DNA of 64,000 nucleotides, from the NCBI RefSeq assembly GCF_002835805.1, contig NZ_PISE01000044.1, positions 1-64,000 on the forward strand, read 5' to 3'. The DNA is from Niallia nealsonii. GTDB taxonomy: Bacteria > Bacillota > Bacilli > Bacillales > Cytobacillaceae. The translations under genes and the position numbers were made by a program. The stretch's first letter is position 1. Each line of letters opens with the position of its first letter. Under the pieces are notes generated by a model, which saw only the letters and a program-made list of their open reading frames with translations, was not told the origin of the DNA and did no database searches. Positions 1 through 9,786 of this stretch are shown piece by piece.

Positions 1-194
1 CTTATATTCATACCCTTATACTAAAGCGGTTCCATACATTTCACAATTTAAAGTAAATGCAACTTTGACTGACACAATGTTGACAAAATTAAATAGAATT
101 ACTCTTTCCCAATATTCTTTATATTTAAAACCATTTATTTTCGCATCTCTTCTCTCTTCCTATATTAAGGTTTCCTTTTCACAAGAAAAAATGC

Positions 195-223
195 AAAAAA
201 AAAAGGAGAACATCCTCCTTTTT
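195..223 (-). terminator. Rho-independent terminator of the CNNM/HlyC-type gene
   Basis: On the minus strand a short stem (AAAAAGGAG pairing with CTCCTTTTT) starts at the stop codon of the gene at 222-1523 and runs into a long T-tract. The left-hand 190 bases of the window show no gene I can support. Confidence 0.7.
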
Positions 224-1523
224 ACATAACTTTTGCTTTTGACTTCATTACTTCAATAAAATGTATATGGTGTTCATCAATACTTTTAATCTTAAATACA
301 TAACCTTCTTCTTCAATTTCATCGCCTTCGACTGCTTCAAAATTGTTTGTAAGAAACCATCCACCTATTGTGTCTACTTCGTCTTCTGATAAATGGATGC
401 CAAGAAGATCATTTACTTCGGAAATTAATACTTTCCCATTTAAAATAAAATGGTTTTCATTTAACTTGCGTATTTCTGCTATTTCATCCTCATCAAATTC
501 GTCTCGAATATCTCCAACAATTTCTTCCAATATATCTTCAGCTGTTACAATACCAGAAGTTCCACCATATTCATCTAAAAGAATCGCCATATGTGTTCGT
601 TCTTTTTGCATTTTTATTAATAGCTCACGAATTGGAACCGTTTCTATCACACGAATAATTGGCTTCATATATTCTTCTAATTGAATAAATTCTTTATTTT
701 GAATTTTTGCGGTTAAAAATTCACGTATATTAATTAAACCAAGCACATTATCCTTATCGCCATTAACAACGGGATACCTCGTGTAATTTTCCTCTTCTAA
801 TGTATCCATTATTTCATCAAACGTGCTATCGATATTAATAGTCACCATTTCCGTTCTAGGGACCATAATTTCTTTAGCAATTCTTTCATCAAATTCAAAG
901 ATATTATTTACATATTTCAATTCATTTTTATTAATTTCTCCACTTTTATAGCTTTCTGACATTAATATTCGCAACTCTTCCTCTGAGTGTGCCAATTCAT
1001 GTTCAGAAGCAGGCTTTAGTCCAAACATACCTGTCAACAATCTTGCAGATCCATTCAACAGCCAGATAAATGGATATAAAAGACGATAAAACCAAATAAT
1101 AGGTGGAGAAAATGCTAATGTAATCATTTCTGCTTTTTGAATTGCCACAGTTTTAGGAGCCAGTTCCCCTACTACAACATGTATAAATGTTACAGAGACA
1201 AATGCAATGACAAAGGATACAATACTTGAAACGGATCCAGAGATTTCCCATTTATGAAATAATGGCTCTAATAATGCTTCAACAGTTGGCTCTCCTATCC
1301 ATCCTAAGCCTAATGCAGTAACGGTAATTCCCAACTGACATGCAGATAAATATTCATCTAAATGTGATGTAACTCTTTTTGCAGCTAATGCGCCCTTTTT
1401 TCCTTCTGCAACTAGCTGATCAATTCTTGAACTCCTGACTTTTACAATAGCAAACTCTGTTGCAACGAAAAATCCGGTTAACGCTATTAATACGGCAAAT
1501 AAAATTAAATTAAAAATTTCCAA
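222..1523 (-). CDS. CNNM/HlyC-CorC family membrane protein (hemolysin-like)
   Basis: This 433-residue protein has the usual layout of the family: an N-terminal DUF21/CNNM membrane domain of about 190 residues with roughly four membrane segments (the first at about 3-25), a pair of CBS domains at about 215-335 beginning near [10 protein letters not shown], and a C-terminal CorC/HlyC domain at about 350-428. Family members are linked to divalent-cation export (Mg or Co); true hemolysin activity is generally not shown. Length and domain order are normal. It is followed by its own terminator. The upstream neighbour is a MerR-type regulator on the same strand about 45 bases away, a pairing that recalls the yhdP-yhdQ neighbourhood of Bacillus subtilis. 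The substrate cannot be read from sequence. Confidence 0.85.
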   Translation of the reverse strand: MEIFNLILFAVLIALTGFFVATEFAIVKVRSSRIDQLVAEGKKGALAAKRVTSHLDEYLSACQLGITVTALGLGWIGEPTVEALLEPLFHKWEISGSVSSIVSFVIAFVSVTFIHVVVGELAPKTVAIQKAEMITLAFSPPIIWFYRLLYPFIWLLNGSARLLTGMFGLKPASEHELAHSEEELRILMSESYKSGEINKNELKYVNNIFEFDERIAKEIMVPRTEMVTINIDSTFDEIMDTLEEENYTRYPVVNGDKDNVLGLINIREFLTAKIQNKEFIQLEEYMKPIIRVIETVPIRELLIKMQKERTHMAILLDEYGGTSGIVTAEDILEEIVGDIRDEFDEDEIAEIRKLNENHFILNGKVLISEVNDLLGIHLSEDEVDTIGGWFLTNNFEAVEGDEIEEEGYVFKIKSIDEHHIHFIEVMKSKAKVM

Positions 1524-1567
1524 TAAGTAGCCTAAAAAGGCTTACACCTCCTGAATAAGTAAAAAAC

Positions 1568-1960
1568 TTAACTTAAAAGAAGCAACAATGTTTGAATCAA
1601 CGAAATACTTTCATGGGAAATAGTATTTCGTATCTCCCCTTTTTTATGTTGATTATCACCTTCAAATGACTGCAAAATCCCTTTGATTTCTTTATCTAAG
1701 TTTTCCAGCTTTTCTTTTAGATGATTCATATCAACATTATCCATTTTATTATTACGAAGACGTTCCTTAATTTCTTCTAACGACAATCTATTCCTTTTAC
1801 ATTCTTCTATATACTTAATTTGACTTATAGCATTTTCATCATAATACCGATAGTTGGTAGCAGAACGTTGCGCTTCGAGCAGACCAAGGTTCGTATAATA
1901 ATCAATGGTTCTTTTAGTTACTTCTGTTATTTTTGCTAATTCCCCAATTTTTAATTTCAC
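1568..1960 (-). CDS. MerR family transcriptional regulator
   Basis: The 130-residue protein has the MerR winged-helix DNA-binding domain at about 3-70 (KIGELAKITEVTKRTIDYYT, then the NYRYYDE wing) followed by a coiled-coil dimerisation helix at about 75-100. The C-terminal 30 residues are a short hydrophobic tail with no cysteine cluster, so a metal-sensing CueR/MerR role is not supported; the only cysteine is near residue 54. The start is GTG with a G-rich leader. It lies directly upstream of the CNNM-type gene and could regulate it, or itself, through the promoter at 2009-2038. The inducer is unknown. Confidence 0.8.
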   Translation of the reverse strand: MKLKIGELAKITEVTKRTIDYYTNLGLLEAQRSATNYRYYDENAISQIKYIEECKRNRLSLEEIKERLRNNKMDNVDMNHLKEKLENLDKEIKGILQSFEGDNQHKKGEIRNTISHESISLIQTLLLLLS

Positions 1961-2292
1961 ATCCCCATGGTCCCACCCCTAACCGTAACGTTTTAGTTTT
2001 ATACACTAATTATACAAAGATAACTAAAAAATATTCAAGGGAAAACTCTTACCAAAATAAAGATTGTGGTATTTTCTGTTTAACTAGTACAACCATCCTT
2101 TCACTTGTTATATATATTAACGAAAAAATCATAACCAAAACCAAACTCATTACATATTTGTAGAAAAGTTTTTAAAAATACAGCAAATAATAAAAATAAC
2201 CATGAATTCTTTACCTTTTTAGTTATTTATGCCTGCATTTTAAGGTAGAATAGATATAAATAGACAATTATAAAAGGATAGGGGAACATGTT
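1961..2292. other. Divergent intergenic region between the MerR gene and the AI-2E-type gene
   Basis: The region carries the MerR-gene promoter described separately and the ribosome binding site of the rightward gene (AGGATAGGGG near 2273-2284). I see no RNA gene, no small gene with a ribosome binding site, and no clear rightward -35/-10 pair. Confidence 0.5.
2009..2038 (-). promoter_or_regulatory. Sigma-A type promoter for the MerR gene
   Basis: On the minus strand TTGAAT (2033-2038) and a perfect TATAAT (2009-2014) are separated by 18 bp, about 50 bases upstream of the GTG start. A slightly long spacer is typical of promoters that MerR proteins act on, so self-regulation is possible but inferred. 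Confidence 0.5.
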
Positions 2293-3318
2293 GTGGAATT
2301 AGTGAACAAAATAATGATGAATAAAGGCTGGAAACGAGTAGCTATTTTTGCACTAATCATTTTCGGCATTTATATTTTAAGAAGTATGATTAACCTTATG
2401 CTGTTTACATTTATTCTTTCTTTTTTAATGGATCGCCTCGAAAAAATCATTTCAAAGCGAATCCCCGTTAGAAGAAATATTATTGTTAGCTTGCTTTATG
2501 TAATAACGGTTGGATTATTATCCTATAGCTTTGTAAAATATTTACCAATGTTGATAGAAGAAATAACTTCTTTAATTAGGCAGCTTGTTGATTTCTATAC
2601 AAGGCCCCATGATAACGCTGTCCTAAATTATATTGTTCATGTTTTTAAAGAGCGCGATATCAATAGTTATCTAGAACAAGGTTTTGGTTTTGTAGTTAAA
2701 TACTTCACAGATATCAGTTCCCTTGGCATACAATTTATGCTTGCCATTATCTTAAGTTTCTTCTTTTTGTTGGAGAAGCCTCGCCTAATTAAATACAAAG
2801 AAAATTTTAAAAGCAGCAAGATTGCTGCATTTTACAATGAAATAGAATTTTTCGGGAAAAAATTCGTCCTAACCTTCGGAAAAGTACTAGAAGCACAGGT
2901 AATTATTGCTTTAGTAAACTGTATTTTAACAACTATCGGTTTATGGATTCTTGATTTCCCTCAATTGCTTGGCTTGTCCATTTTAGTCTTTGTACTAGGA
3001 CTTATCCCAGTAGCAGGAGTTATTATTTCCCTTGTTCCCCTACTGACCATTGGATATACAATCGGCGGCTACGTGTATGTAATCATTATCATCATATTTG
3101 TATGTATAATACATTTAATAGAAGCATATATATTAAACCCAAAACTGATGTCTTCCAAAACAGATTTGCCTGTATTTTTCACATTTATTGTCCTAATTTT
3201 TTCAGAGCACTTTTTCGGTGTTTGGGGATTAATCATCGGGATTCCTGTATTTGTCTTCCTACTTGATATCCTGCAAGTAAAAAGTATAGAACCTTTAGAA
3301 GACCATAAGGATAACTAA
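2293..3318 (+). CDS. AI-2E family transporter (UPF0118-type permease)
   Basis: The 341-residue protein is almost entirely hydrophobic, with about seven or eight membrane segments and the conserved late region of this family (LGLIPVAGVIISLVPLL and, near the end, GVWGLIIGIPVFVFLLD). Members have been linked to export of small molecules, including Na+/H+ exchange in some Bacillaceae; the AI-2 label is only a family name. The GTG at 2293 is chosen because the ATG five bases earlier is out of frame and runs into a stop, while AGGATAGGGG precedes the GTG. It stands alone and ends at a terminator shared with ilvD. Confidence 0.8.
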   Translation: MELVNKIMMNKGWKRVAIFALIIFGIYILRSMINLMLFTFILSFLMDRLEKIISKRIPVRRNIIVSLLYVITVGLLSYSFVKYLPMLIEEITSLIRQLVDFYTRPHDNAVLNYIVHVFKERDINSYLEQGFGFVVKYFTDISSLGIQFMLAIILSFFFLLEKPRLIKYKENFKSSKIAAFYNEIEFFGKKFVLTFGKVLEAQVIIALVNCILTTIGLWILDFPQLLGLSILVFVLGLIPVAGVIISLVPLLTIGYTIGGYVYVIIIIIFVCIIHLIEAYILNPKLMSSKTDLPVFFTFIVLIFSEHFFGVWGLIIGIPVFVFLLDILQVKSIEPLEDHKDN

Positions 3319-3325
3319 ACTTTAT

Positions 3326-3378
3326 AAAAAAGGTGTGTTGATAGACTGGATATCCCAACTATCAACACACCTTTTTTT
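3326..3378. terminator. Bidirectional terminator between the AI-2E-type gene and ilvD
   Basis: A near-perfect 19-bp inverted repeat (AAAAAAGGTGTGTTGATAG paired with its complement at 3359-3378) is flanked by an A-tract and a T-tract, so it can end transcription from both converging genes. Confidence 0.9.
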
Positions 3379-5053
3379 AGATTTTTAAAATACCGCCTGT
3401 ACTTGCAGATGTTACTAATTTAGAATAGCGAGCTAAATAACCTGATTTTACTTTTGGTTCAAACTCTTTCCAGCCTGCTTTTCTTTTCTCCCATTCTTCC
3501 TCGTCCACTTTTACATCCATTGTACGATTTTCAATATCAATAACAATATGATCGCCATCTTCTACAAATGCTAACGGACCACCTTCTGCAGCTTCTGGTG
3601 ACGCATGGCCGATCGATAGTCCTCTTGATGCCCCAGAAAAACGTCCATCCGTTACTAATGCTACTTTCGGTCCAAGTCCCATCCCTACAATTTGAGAGGT
3701 CGGAGCTAGCATTTCAGGCATTCCTGGTCCACCTTTTGGACCTTCATAACGAATAACTACCACATGTCCTGCTTTTACCTTTCCTGAAGAGATGCCTTCT
3801 AATGATTCTTCTTGCGATTCAAACACAATCGCTGGTCCTTCATGACGGGTAATGCCATTTTGCACTCCACCAGTTTTAATAATAGCACCATTTGGAGCCA
3901 AATTTCCGAAAAGAACAGCAAGTCCACCTTTTTCTGAATGAGGATCTGTTATTTGACGAATCACATTGTGGTCTCTTACTTCACATCCAGCAATATTTTC
4001 TCCTAACGTTTTGCCTGATACAGTTAATGTATCAAGATGCAACGCACCTTCTTTTTTCGATAATTCATAAAGCGCTGCAGAAACCCCTCCAGCTTCGTGC
4101 AAATCTTCAATATGCACATCAGAAGCAGGCGCTAATTTCGCAAGATGAGGAACACGTTCTGCCACTTCATTAATTCTTTCTATCGGATACTCCACGCCTG
4201 CTTCATGGGCTAATGCCAGTGTATGAAGCACTGTATTTGTCGAGCCGCCCAACGCCATATCTAATGCAAAAGCATTATCAATCGCCTTTTCTGTCACAAT
4301 ATCTCTTGGTTTTATGTCTTCTTTAATTAAATTCATTAACTGTTTCGCTGACTTTTTAACAAACTCTTTTCTCTCTGGTGCAACAGCAAGGATTGTTCCA
4401 TTTCCTGGTAGAGCAAGCCCTAATGCTTCAGCAAGACAGTTCATTGAGTTAGCAGTAAACATGCCAGAACATGAGCCACATGTTGGACAGCCAAACTGTT
4501 CTAATTCTTTTAACCCTTTATCATCAATCTTGCCCGCTTGGTATGCTCCAACACCTTCAAACACCGATGATAAAGAAATTTTTCTGCCATCGCTTGTTAC
4601 GCCAGCCTTCATTGGTCCACCACTGACAAAAATAGCAGGAATATTTAGTCGTAGTGAAGCCATCATCATTCCTGGTGTGATTTTATCGCAGTTTGGAATA
4701 CAAACCATGCCATCAAACCAGTGTGCTGCAACTACAGTCTCGATGGAATCTGCAATAATTTCTCGGCTAGGCAAGGAATATCTCATTCCAATATGCCCCA
4801 TCGCTATACCATCATCTACACCAATTGTATTCATCTCAAATGGCACTCCGCCTGCTTCACGAATTGCATCTTTTACGATTTTCCCAAACTCTTGCAAATG
4901 CACATGTCCTGGAACTATATCTATATAAGAATTAACAACCGCAATAAACGGTTTTCCGAAATCCTCTTCCTTTACTCCAGCCGCACGCAATAAACTTCTA
5001 TGCGGTGCTCTATCAAAACCCTTTTTTATCATATCACTTCTTAAACCTGTCAC
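3377..5053 (-). CDS. ilvD: Dihydroxy-acid dehydratase
   Basis: IlvD converts 2,3-dihydroxy-3-methylbutanoate and its homologue to the 2-oxo acids that give valine, leucine and isoleucine. The 558-residue length is normal. The family's iron-sulfur and active-site signatures are present: [14 protein letters not shown] near residue 120, [19 protein letters not shown] near 190-210, and the C-terminal [19 protein letters not shown]. The start is GTG, preceded by GGAGGGG. The gene is on its own here rather than in an ilv-leu operon, and I found no T-box leader in the 420 bases upstream. Confidence 0.97.
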   Translation of the reverse strand: MTGLRSDMIKKGFDRAPHRSLLRAAGVKEEDFGKPFIAVVNSYIDIVPGHVHLQEFGKIVKDAIREAGGVPFEMNTIGVDDGIAMGHIGMRYSLPSREIIADSIETVVAAHWFDGMVCIPNCDKITPGMMMASLRLNIPAIFVSGGPMKAGVTSDGRKISLSSVFEGVGAYQAGKIDDKGLKELEQFGCPTCGSCSGMFTANSMNCLAEALGLALPGNGTILAVAPERKEFVKKSAKQLMNLIKEDIKPRDIVTEKAIDNAFALDMALGGSTNTVLHTLALAHEAGVEYPIERINEVAERVPHLAKLAPASDVHIEDLHEAGGVSAALYELSKKEGALHLDTLTVSGKTLGENIAGCEVRDHNVIRQITDPHSEKGGLAVLFGNLAPNGAIIKTGGVQNGITRHEGPAIVFESQEESLEGISSGKVKAGHVVVIRYEGPKGGPGMPEMLAPTSQIVGMGLGPKVALVTDGRFSGASRGLSIGHASPEAAEGGPLAFVEDGDHIVIDIENRTMDVKVDEEEWEKRKAGWKEFEPKVKSGYLARYSKLVTSASTGGILKI

Positions 5054-5474
5054 TTTTACCCCTCCGTTTTTCGACTAAAACAAAAAATCAGTATATTAAA
5101 ACTTTTTTATATTGTAACACTATTAATTAAAAAATGGGAATATTCTTTTCCTTTTTTCTCTCGGAATATAATTTTATCTCTTTACAGAAAAAACAATTTA
5201 TGTGTTATATCTTTTCACTCGACACGTTAGTATTATTCATTTATCCCTTATCTCGCCTTATCATCAGCCTTTCTAATTAATCCAGATAATACAAAGAAAG
5301 ATAAATTATTCCAACATAATAATAGACTAGATTAATTTTCTATTCATGATTCTCTTTCTTTATCCTATTTATGAAAAATTAAGAGAAAGACATCTCTTTT
5401 AATGCCTTTCTCTTGTATCATTTAATACTATTCTTTTTTCATATGTCACACACATCTCTATGTGATAACGACAT
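5054..5474. other. Gene-free region upstream of ilvD
   Basis: About 420 AT-rich bases separate ilvD from the upstream dehydrogenase gene. Apart from the terminator at its right side I see no T-box specifier-antiterminator sequence (no TGGNACC on either strand), no riboswitch-like core and no small gene. The ilvD promoter must lie here but I cannot place it. Confidence 0.4.
5375..5414 (-). terminator. Terminator downstream of the hydroxy-acid dehydrogenase gene
   Basis: On the minus strand AAGAGAAAG pairs with CTTTCTCTT around a 16-base loop and is followed by AATTTTTC. It lies about 60 bases past the stop of the gene at 5475-6608. Confidence 0.6.
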
Positions 5475-6608
5475 TTAATTCTGCCTAAATAGATTATCAG
5501 CCGTTATATCTTTTACAGAAACTTCTCCAGAAAGGGCTAAAGTCAATTCAAATTCTTTTTTCAAATTATTTATTATAGATAAAACACCAACTTCTCCGGA
5601 TACTGCTAAGCCATAAATAAATGGACGCCCGATTGCTACTGCATCTGCTCCTAAAGCAATTGCTTTATACATATCTGCTCCGCTTCGTATTCCGCCATCC
5701 ATTATCAGCGGAATCTGTTTATTTACCACAGGAGATATAAGCTGCAACGCATCTAAACTGCTAATAGCTCCATCTAGCTGTCTCCCACCATGATTGGAGA
5801 CAACAATTCCATCAAATCCCAAATCCACAGCCTTTTTAGCATCTTTCGGATGGAGAATACCTTTTAGAATAATGGGCAGCGTTGTATGTTCTCTTAAAAA
5901 AAGTACATCCTCCCAATTTAAATCAGGATGCAAGATATTATCCATAATTCCTGCCACAATATTAGCATCATTCCAGTTTGGGACACTCTTTTGAAACGCT
6001 GGATCGTTACGGTAATTAGCATCACCCAAGCACTCCATCAGTGGAACAAACCCATTTTTATAATCACTTTTTCTCCAGCCTAACAACCCTGTGTCAACGG
6101 TTACGACAATAGCTCGGAACCCAGCCTTTTCTGCCCTTTTAACCATACTTGCAGAGACTTCTTTATTTCGTGACCAGTATAATTGGAACCAATTGTTTCC
6201 TTCTGGAGCAGCTGCAGCTATATCTTCAAGGCTATATGTGGAAACTGTACTTGCAATATAAGGGACACCAGCTTTAGCAGCTGCCCTTGCCGCCGCTTTT
6301 TCTCCCTCTTTATCCGCTAGCCCTTGATAGCCTACAGGAGATAATAACAAAGGGAACGATAATTCATTTCCATATAAAATAGTGTTAGCAGAACTTAAAG
6401 AAACATTCCTTAACACTCTAGGTAGTATCGTCCACTTCTGAAAAACACTCCGATTCGCTTGCAATGTTTCTTCGTCTCCTGCACCGCTTCTTATATAATC
6501 AAAGGATCCCTTATCCATTTTTTCTTTCGCTTTTGCTTCCCATTCCTCTATAAAAATCGGTAAATCTTTTGTATCTTTATTTATGCTCGTAAAACTTTTT
6601 GTGCCCAT
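5475..6608 (-). CDS. FMN-dependent alpha-hydroxy-acid dehydrogenase/oxidase
   Basis: The 377-residue protein matches the lactate/glycolate oxidase family: a TIM barrel binding FMN, with the active-site segment IVVSNHGGRQLDGA holding the catalytic His and Arg, and the phosphate-binding DGGIRSGADMYKAIALGA followed by GRPFIYGLA. The N-terminal about 90 residues carry the usual SFDYIRSGAGDEET segment. Such enzymes oxidise L-2-hydroxy acids such as lactate to the 2-oxo acid, passing electrons to oxygen or a carrier. The specific substrate is not readable. It has a good ribosome binding site (AGAGGAGAAGAGC before ATG) and appears monocistronic. Confidence 0.85.
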   Translation of the reverse strand: MGTKSFTSINKDTKDLPIFIEEWEAKAKEKMDKGSFDYIRSGAGDEETLQANRSVFQKWTILPRVLRNVSLSSANTILYGNELSFPLLLSPVGYQGLADKEGEKAAARAAAKAGVPYIASTVSTYSLEDIAAAAPEGNNWFQLYWSRNKEVSASMVKRAEKAGFRAIVVTVDTGLLGWRKSDYKNGFVPLMECLGDANYRNDPAFQKSVPNWNDANIVAGIMDNILHPDLNWEDVLFLREHTTLPIILKGILHPKDAKKAVDLGFDGIVVSNHGGRQLDGAISSLDALQLISPVVNKQIPLIMDGGIRSGADMYKAIALGADAVAIGRPFIYGLAVSGEVGVLSIINNLKKEFELTLALSGEVSVKDITADNLFRQN

Positions 6609-6791
6609 GCTCTTCTCCTCTTCTTGTTAAGATATCTAACACTCATTGATTCTATAAATTAAGCTACGTTCATGCATATTGTTGATAAAACGATTTCTGG
6701 ATGAATATTATTTTCCATATCTTCTAGAAAATACTAAAAAATAGCTTTCTATCCCAAAAATTAACATAGCAAAAATATAAAAATCAATGTT

Positions 6792-7265
6792 TTATTCTTG
6801 GATCTTTTGCTCAACCCACTGAACAATCTTATTTATATAACATTCTTTTTCCCACTGGTTATGATAATAAGGCACTATGAATTGTATATTGGTAAGCTTA
6901 GTTAATTGATGCCTGTTGGTTTCTTTTTGGCGTAAAAAAACAGCTTTAGGAAAATCCTCGCTCTTATACCCCTCTACTAAAAGCACATCATATGAAAAAA
7001 ATGATAGAAATCCCTCTATATTTTTAACATTCCATTCTTCCTGTGCTATTTCCATTTGCAGAATACCATCCCCTTCCACCACACTAGCAATCGCTCCGGC
7101 TTGTCTATGTTTCGCTGAATCTTTGGACCAATTGTCTGGAATACCACCATGCCCGTGATGCTTTAAAGCAATTACCTTCCATCCTTTTTCTGTTAGTTCT
7201 CGCGTAACAGCTTCCATTGCTGTAGTTTTCCCACTATTTTGATAGCCGACAAATTGAAAAATCAA
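6792..7265 (-). CDS. mobB: Molybdopterin-guanine dinucleotide biosynthesis adaptor protein
   Basis: MobB is a small P-loop GTP-binding protein that assists MobA in attaching GMP to molybdopterin. The P-loop is seen at the N-terminus (VGYQNSGKTTAMEAV), then IALKHHGHGG and DVLLVEGYKSEDFPK. I place the start at TTG 7265, giving 157 residues: it overlaps the moeA stop as TTGA, has GGCGGGG upstream, and removes about 32 unrelated residues of the longer reading frame. It is translationally coupled to moeA, so both belong to one transcript. Confidence 0.88.
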   Translation of the reverse strand: MIFQFVGYQNSGKTTAMEAVTRELTEKGWKVIALKHHGHGGIPDNWSKDSAKHRQAGAIASVVEGDGILQMEIAQEEWNVKNIEGFLSFFSYDVLLVEGYKSEDFPKAVFLRQKETNRHQLTKLTNIQFIVPYYHNQWEKECYINKIVQWVEQKIQE

Positions 7266-8527
7266 TATTTTTCCCCGCCTTCCTGATCTTCTAACAGAAG
7301 AACATCCACTTCCATTCCTGCTTGAAACCCCCTCGATCCTCCAGGTAAAACAAGCAAACAATCAGCAAGAGCAAGCGAATAAATCACACCAGATTTATCT
7401 AGTCCAATCGGCTTAACAATTAGCTTTGTATTTTGAAAGTATAGTTTACTGCGGACAAACCGAGTAAACGGATTAACCTTCGGAAAGTCCGTTCCTAAAA
7501 CAGCTTTAACTTTTTTTGCAAATGGCTTCTTGCTGCCAAGCATATCTCGAATAAGAGGGCGCAAAAAAAGTTCAAAACCAACATAGCAGGCAGATGGATT
7601 ACCAGATAACCCAAATAATAATTTTCCATTTACTTCAGCGACAGTAGTCACACTCCCTGGCCTCATCGCAATTTTATTGCATAAAACATTTGCATGTAGC
7701 TTTTCATAAATAATCGGCATGTAATCAAAGTCGCCAACTGAAACCCCACCAGTTGTTACAAGAATATCGACTTCTTCTATCGCCCTGTTAATAGAATGAT
7801 ATACCTTTTCTAAACTATCTGGAATTAATCCATAATGGATTGCCTTTCCACCACTTCTCTCAATTTGTCCACAAAGCATATAGCTATTGCTATTACGAAT
7901 TTTCCCAGGAGCTAGATGATCTTCTACATCTAATAATTCACTTCCAGTAGCAAATACCCCAATAACTGGTTGGCGTTTTACTTCCACTTGACTATAGCCG
8001 AATGTTGCTAATATAGATTGTATGCCGGGATTTACTTTTATTCCTGCTTCCAATAATTTTTTTCCATTCACAATATCTTCGCCTTTAAAGGAAATATTTT
8101 CTCCCTGTTTTAGACTTTTTTTCACTTGAATATAGACTGCCCCATCTTTTGTAATTTCTTTTACTAATTCAAGCATCATTACAGCATCGCATCCATCTGG
8201 AAGTTGTGCACCTGTCATAATACGGATTGCTTCAAATGGCTGCACCCTTTTTTCACTTATCATTCCTGCTCCAATGCAATCAATAACCATTAACTCTACT
8301 ATATTGTCACTAGTTGCTTCCTTTATATCTATGGCCCGCAGCGCAAAACCATCATATGGTGATTTATTAAACCTTGGGATATCTGTTGTAGCTATGATAT
8401 CTTCTCCCAAAAACCTTCCTAAAGTATCTTTTAGTCCAACGGTTTCATTTTCTCCGCTTTTTCGATATTTCCAAATTTTCTCTATCACTGTTTCTATATG
8501 GATTGGTTTTCGAAAAGATGCCACCAA
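7262..8527 (-). CDS. moeA: Molybdopterin molybdenumtransferase MoeA
   Basis: MoeA inserts molybdate into adenylated molybdopterin. The 421-residue protein has the family's features in order: the N-terminal FNKSPYDGFALRA segment, GENISFKGEDI, the MPT-binding domain with IGVFATGSEL and LVTTGGVSVGDFDY, GLSGNPSACYVGFELFLRP, and a C-terminal beta-barrel domain. The start is TTG preceded by AGGAGGAAATC. It is followed directly by mobB with a four-base overlap; mobA lies 300 bases upstream on the same strand. Confidence 0.95.
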   Translation of the reverse strand: MVASFRKPIHIETVIEKIWKYRKSGENETVGLKDTLGRFLGEDIIATTDIPRFNKSPYDGFALRAIDIKEATSDNIVELMVIDCIGAGMISEKRVQPFEAIRIMTGAQLPDGCDAVMMLELVKEITKDGAVYIQVKKSLKQGENISFKGEDIVNGKKLLEAGIKVNPGIQSILATFGYSQVEVKRQPVIGVFATGSELLDVEDHLAPGKIRNSNSYMLCGQIERSGGKAIHYGLIPDSLEKVYHSINRAIEEVDILVTTGGVSVGDFDYMPIIYEKLHANVLCNKIAMRPGSVTTVAEVNGKLLFGLSGNPSACYVGFELFLRPLIRDMLGSKKPFAKKVKAVLGTDFPKVNPFTRFVRSKLYFQNTKLIVKPIGLDKSGVIYSLALADCLLVLPGGSRGFQAGMEVDVLLLEDQEGGEKY

Positions 8528-8826
8528 GATTTCCTCCTAATTATATTCATGAAAATCATATTAACTATCATCTTAATATTTTTTTAGAAAATTTTAAATA
8601 ATAAATTTTCAGGATTTTCTTAAAAGGATGCTAGTTACTATTTTTGGAAATTAGCACCATAAAACTGAGAAGTGACAAAAAAACCATTTTTTTGCTAGAT
8701 ATAAAGGAGCAGCTTCCAAAAGGAGTATCTATTGAAATTTCATATCAGAAATATTGATATATTAGCATTTTCAAACACAAAAAAGGGGCTTCCAATAGCC
8801 AAAAAAATCGACTTATAGAATACCCT
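8528..8826. other. Intergenic region between mobA and moeA
   Basis: About 300 AT-rich bases. I see no convincing terminator, riboswitch or small gene. A moeA-mobB promoter probably lies here, so mobA and moeA-mobB may not share one transcript. Confidence 0.35.
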
Positions 8827-9417
8827 TTATTCCTGCTTTATATATTTTATATAATCACTTTTTTTATTAATATTAATAAATTCTCTTTCATCCAAACCTT
8901 CCACATACTTTACAGAAATCTGCTGAAGCAGCCCATACATAGATAATTTCTTCTCTTTCAACAATTCTCTTATCTTTGTTTTCACTTTTTGGTGATACAT
9001 AGCAATAAGCGGTTGATCTCTGCCATCTATATGAGGAATAATTGCATCATACCCATCTTCTGCTGATGTAAGTAATTTGTTTATCGTAGATGGAGAAATA
9101 AAAGGAGTATCAATTGGCAGAACCATATACCAGACTGCCTCTTCTGTTTCCATTGCAGAAAAAAGGCCTGCCATTGGACCAAATCCTTGATATTCTTTAT
9201 TATCTTCTATGACTGCTGCCTTTTCCAAGGAACTAAACTTTTTGGTTAGCGTTGGATGTGCAATAATGATTATTCGTTCCACATATTGCTGCAGTGCGTG
9301 TAATGAATATTGGTAAAAGTATTTTTCCTCTTTTAAAGCAAATGCTTTTTGCTCTCCATACCGCTTGGACTGTCCCCCTGCTAAGATAATGCCTACTACT
9401 TTACTTTTTGAATCCAT
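8827..9417 (-). CDS. mobA: Molybdenum cofactor guanylyltransferase
   Basis: MobA transfers GMP from GTP to Mo-molybdopterin. The 196-residue protein has the nucleotidyltransferase signature near its N-terminus (GIILAGGQSKRYGEQKAF), the GPMAGLFSAM segment and the metal-binding LPIDTPFISP. Length is normal. ATG 9417 is preceded by GGGGGGAATAA. Together with moeA and mobB it gives the late steps of bis-MGD cofactor synthesis, which serves enzymes such as nitrate reductase or formate dehydrogenase; the nitrogenase cofactor does not use molybdopterin. Confidence 0.92.
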   Translation of the reverse strand: MDSKSKVVGIILAGGQSKRYGEQKAFALKEEKYFYQYSLHALQQYVERIIIIAHPTLTKKFSSLEKAAVIEDNKEYQGFGPMAGLFSAMETEEAVWYMVLPIDTPFISPSTINKLLTSAEDGYDAIIPHIDGRDQPLIAMYHQKVKTKIRELLKEKKLSMYGLLQQISVKYVEGLDEREFININKKSDYIKYIKQE

Positions 9418-9547
9418 TTATTCCCCCCAGAAAATGCAAGTAATAAATCCCCATTATTAAATAGATATACACTTCTTTTTCTTATAATAATCCCACTAGT
9501 TTCCCCCATTTTTTCTATGATTATTTACCAAAGGGCTCCTGTCTGCA

Positions 9548-9763
9548 ATAAAGTGAAACTTCAATCAGTGAGGGTTTTCCACGTCCCCCACTGATTGTTA
9601 GATGAGGCAAGATAGGATATAGGTCAAACAGGCGTTGCCATAGGACGTGGGTACTTATAGTCTGTGTTCTTTTCTATTAGACTTTTGCGGGTAACCTAGA
9701 TTTCTTATTTTCTCTTATCATCCCTTAATGCGGGGTCAAAATTCCGTTAATGCGTGATAAATA
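9548..9763 (+). repeat. Intergenic repeat family 2, long copy
   Basis: About 216 bases share both ends with the shorter copy at 15796-15908: AGTGAAACTTCAAT at the left and CCGTTAATG-(C/T)-GTGATAAATA at the right, plus a common CCTAxATxTCT stretch inside. This copy also contains a dyad (AATCAGTGAGGG against CCCCCACTGATT, about 9571-9597). No coding frame. It lies upstream of mobA and downstream of the aldo/keto reductase gene. Confidence 0.7.
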
Positions 9764-9786
9764 TCCTCTAATACAGCAAGGGCGTT

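Noticed and set aside
1933-2163. 76-residue rightward frame upstream of the AI-2E-type gene
   Set aside because: Overlaps the MerR gene start and its promoter; low-complexity translation with no ribosome binding site.
4314-4928. Long rightward frame antisense to ilvD
   Set aside because: Shadow frame on the opposite strand of a clear ilvD; it has no ribosome binding site and no recognisable domain.
5054-5474. T-box leader upstream of ilvD
   Set aside because: I looked for the TGGNACC antiterminator core and a following terminator on the ilvD strand and found neither.
9418-9547. Molybdenum-cofactor riboswitch upstream of mobA
   Set aside because: The leader is AT-rich and shows none of the multi-stem conserved core; nothing supports it.
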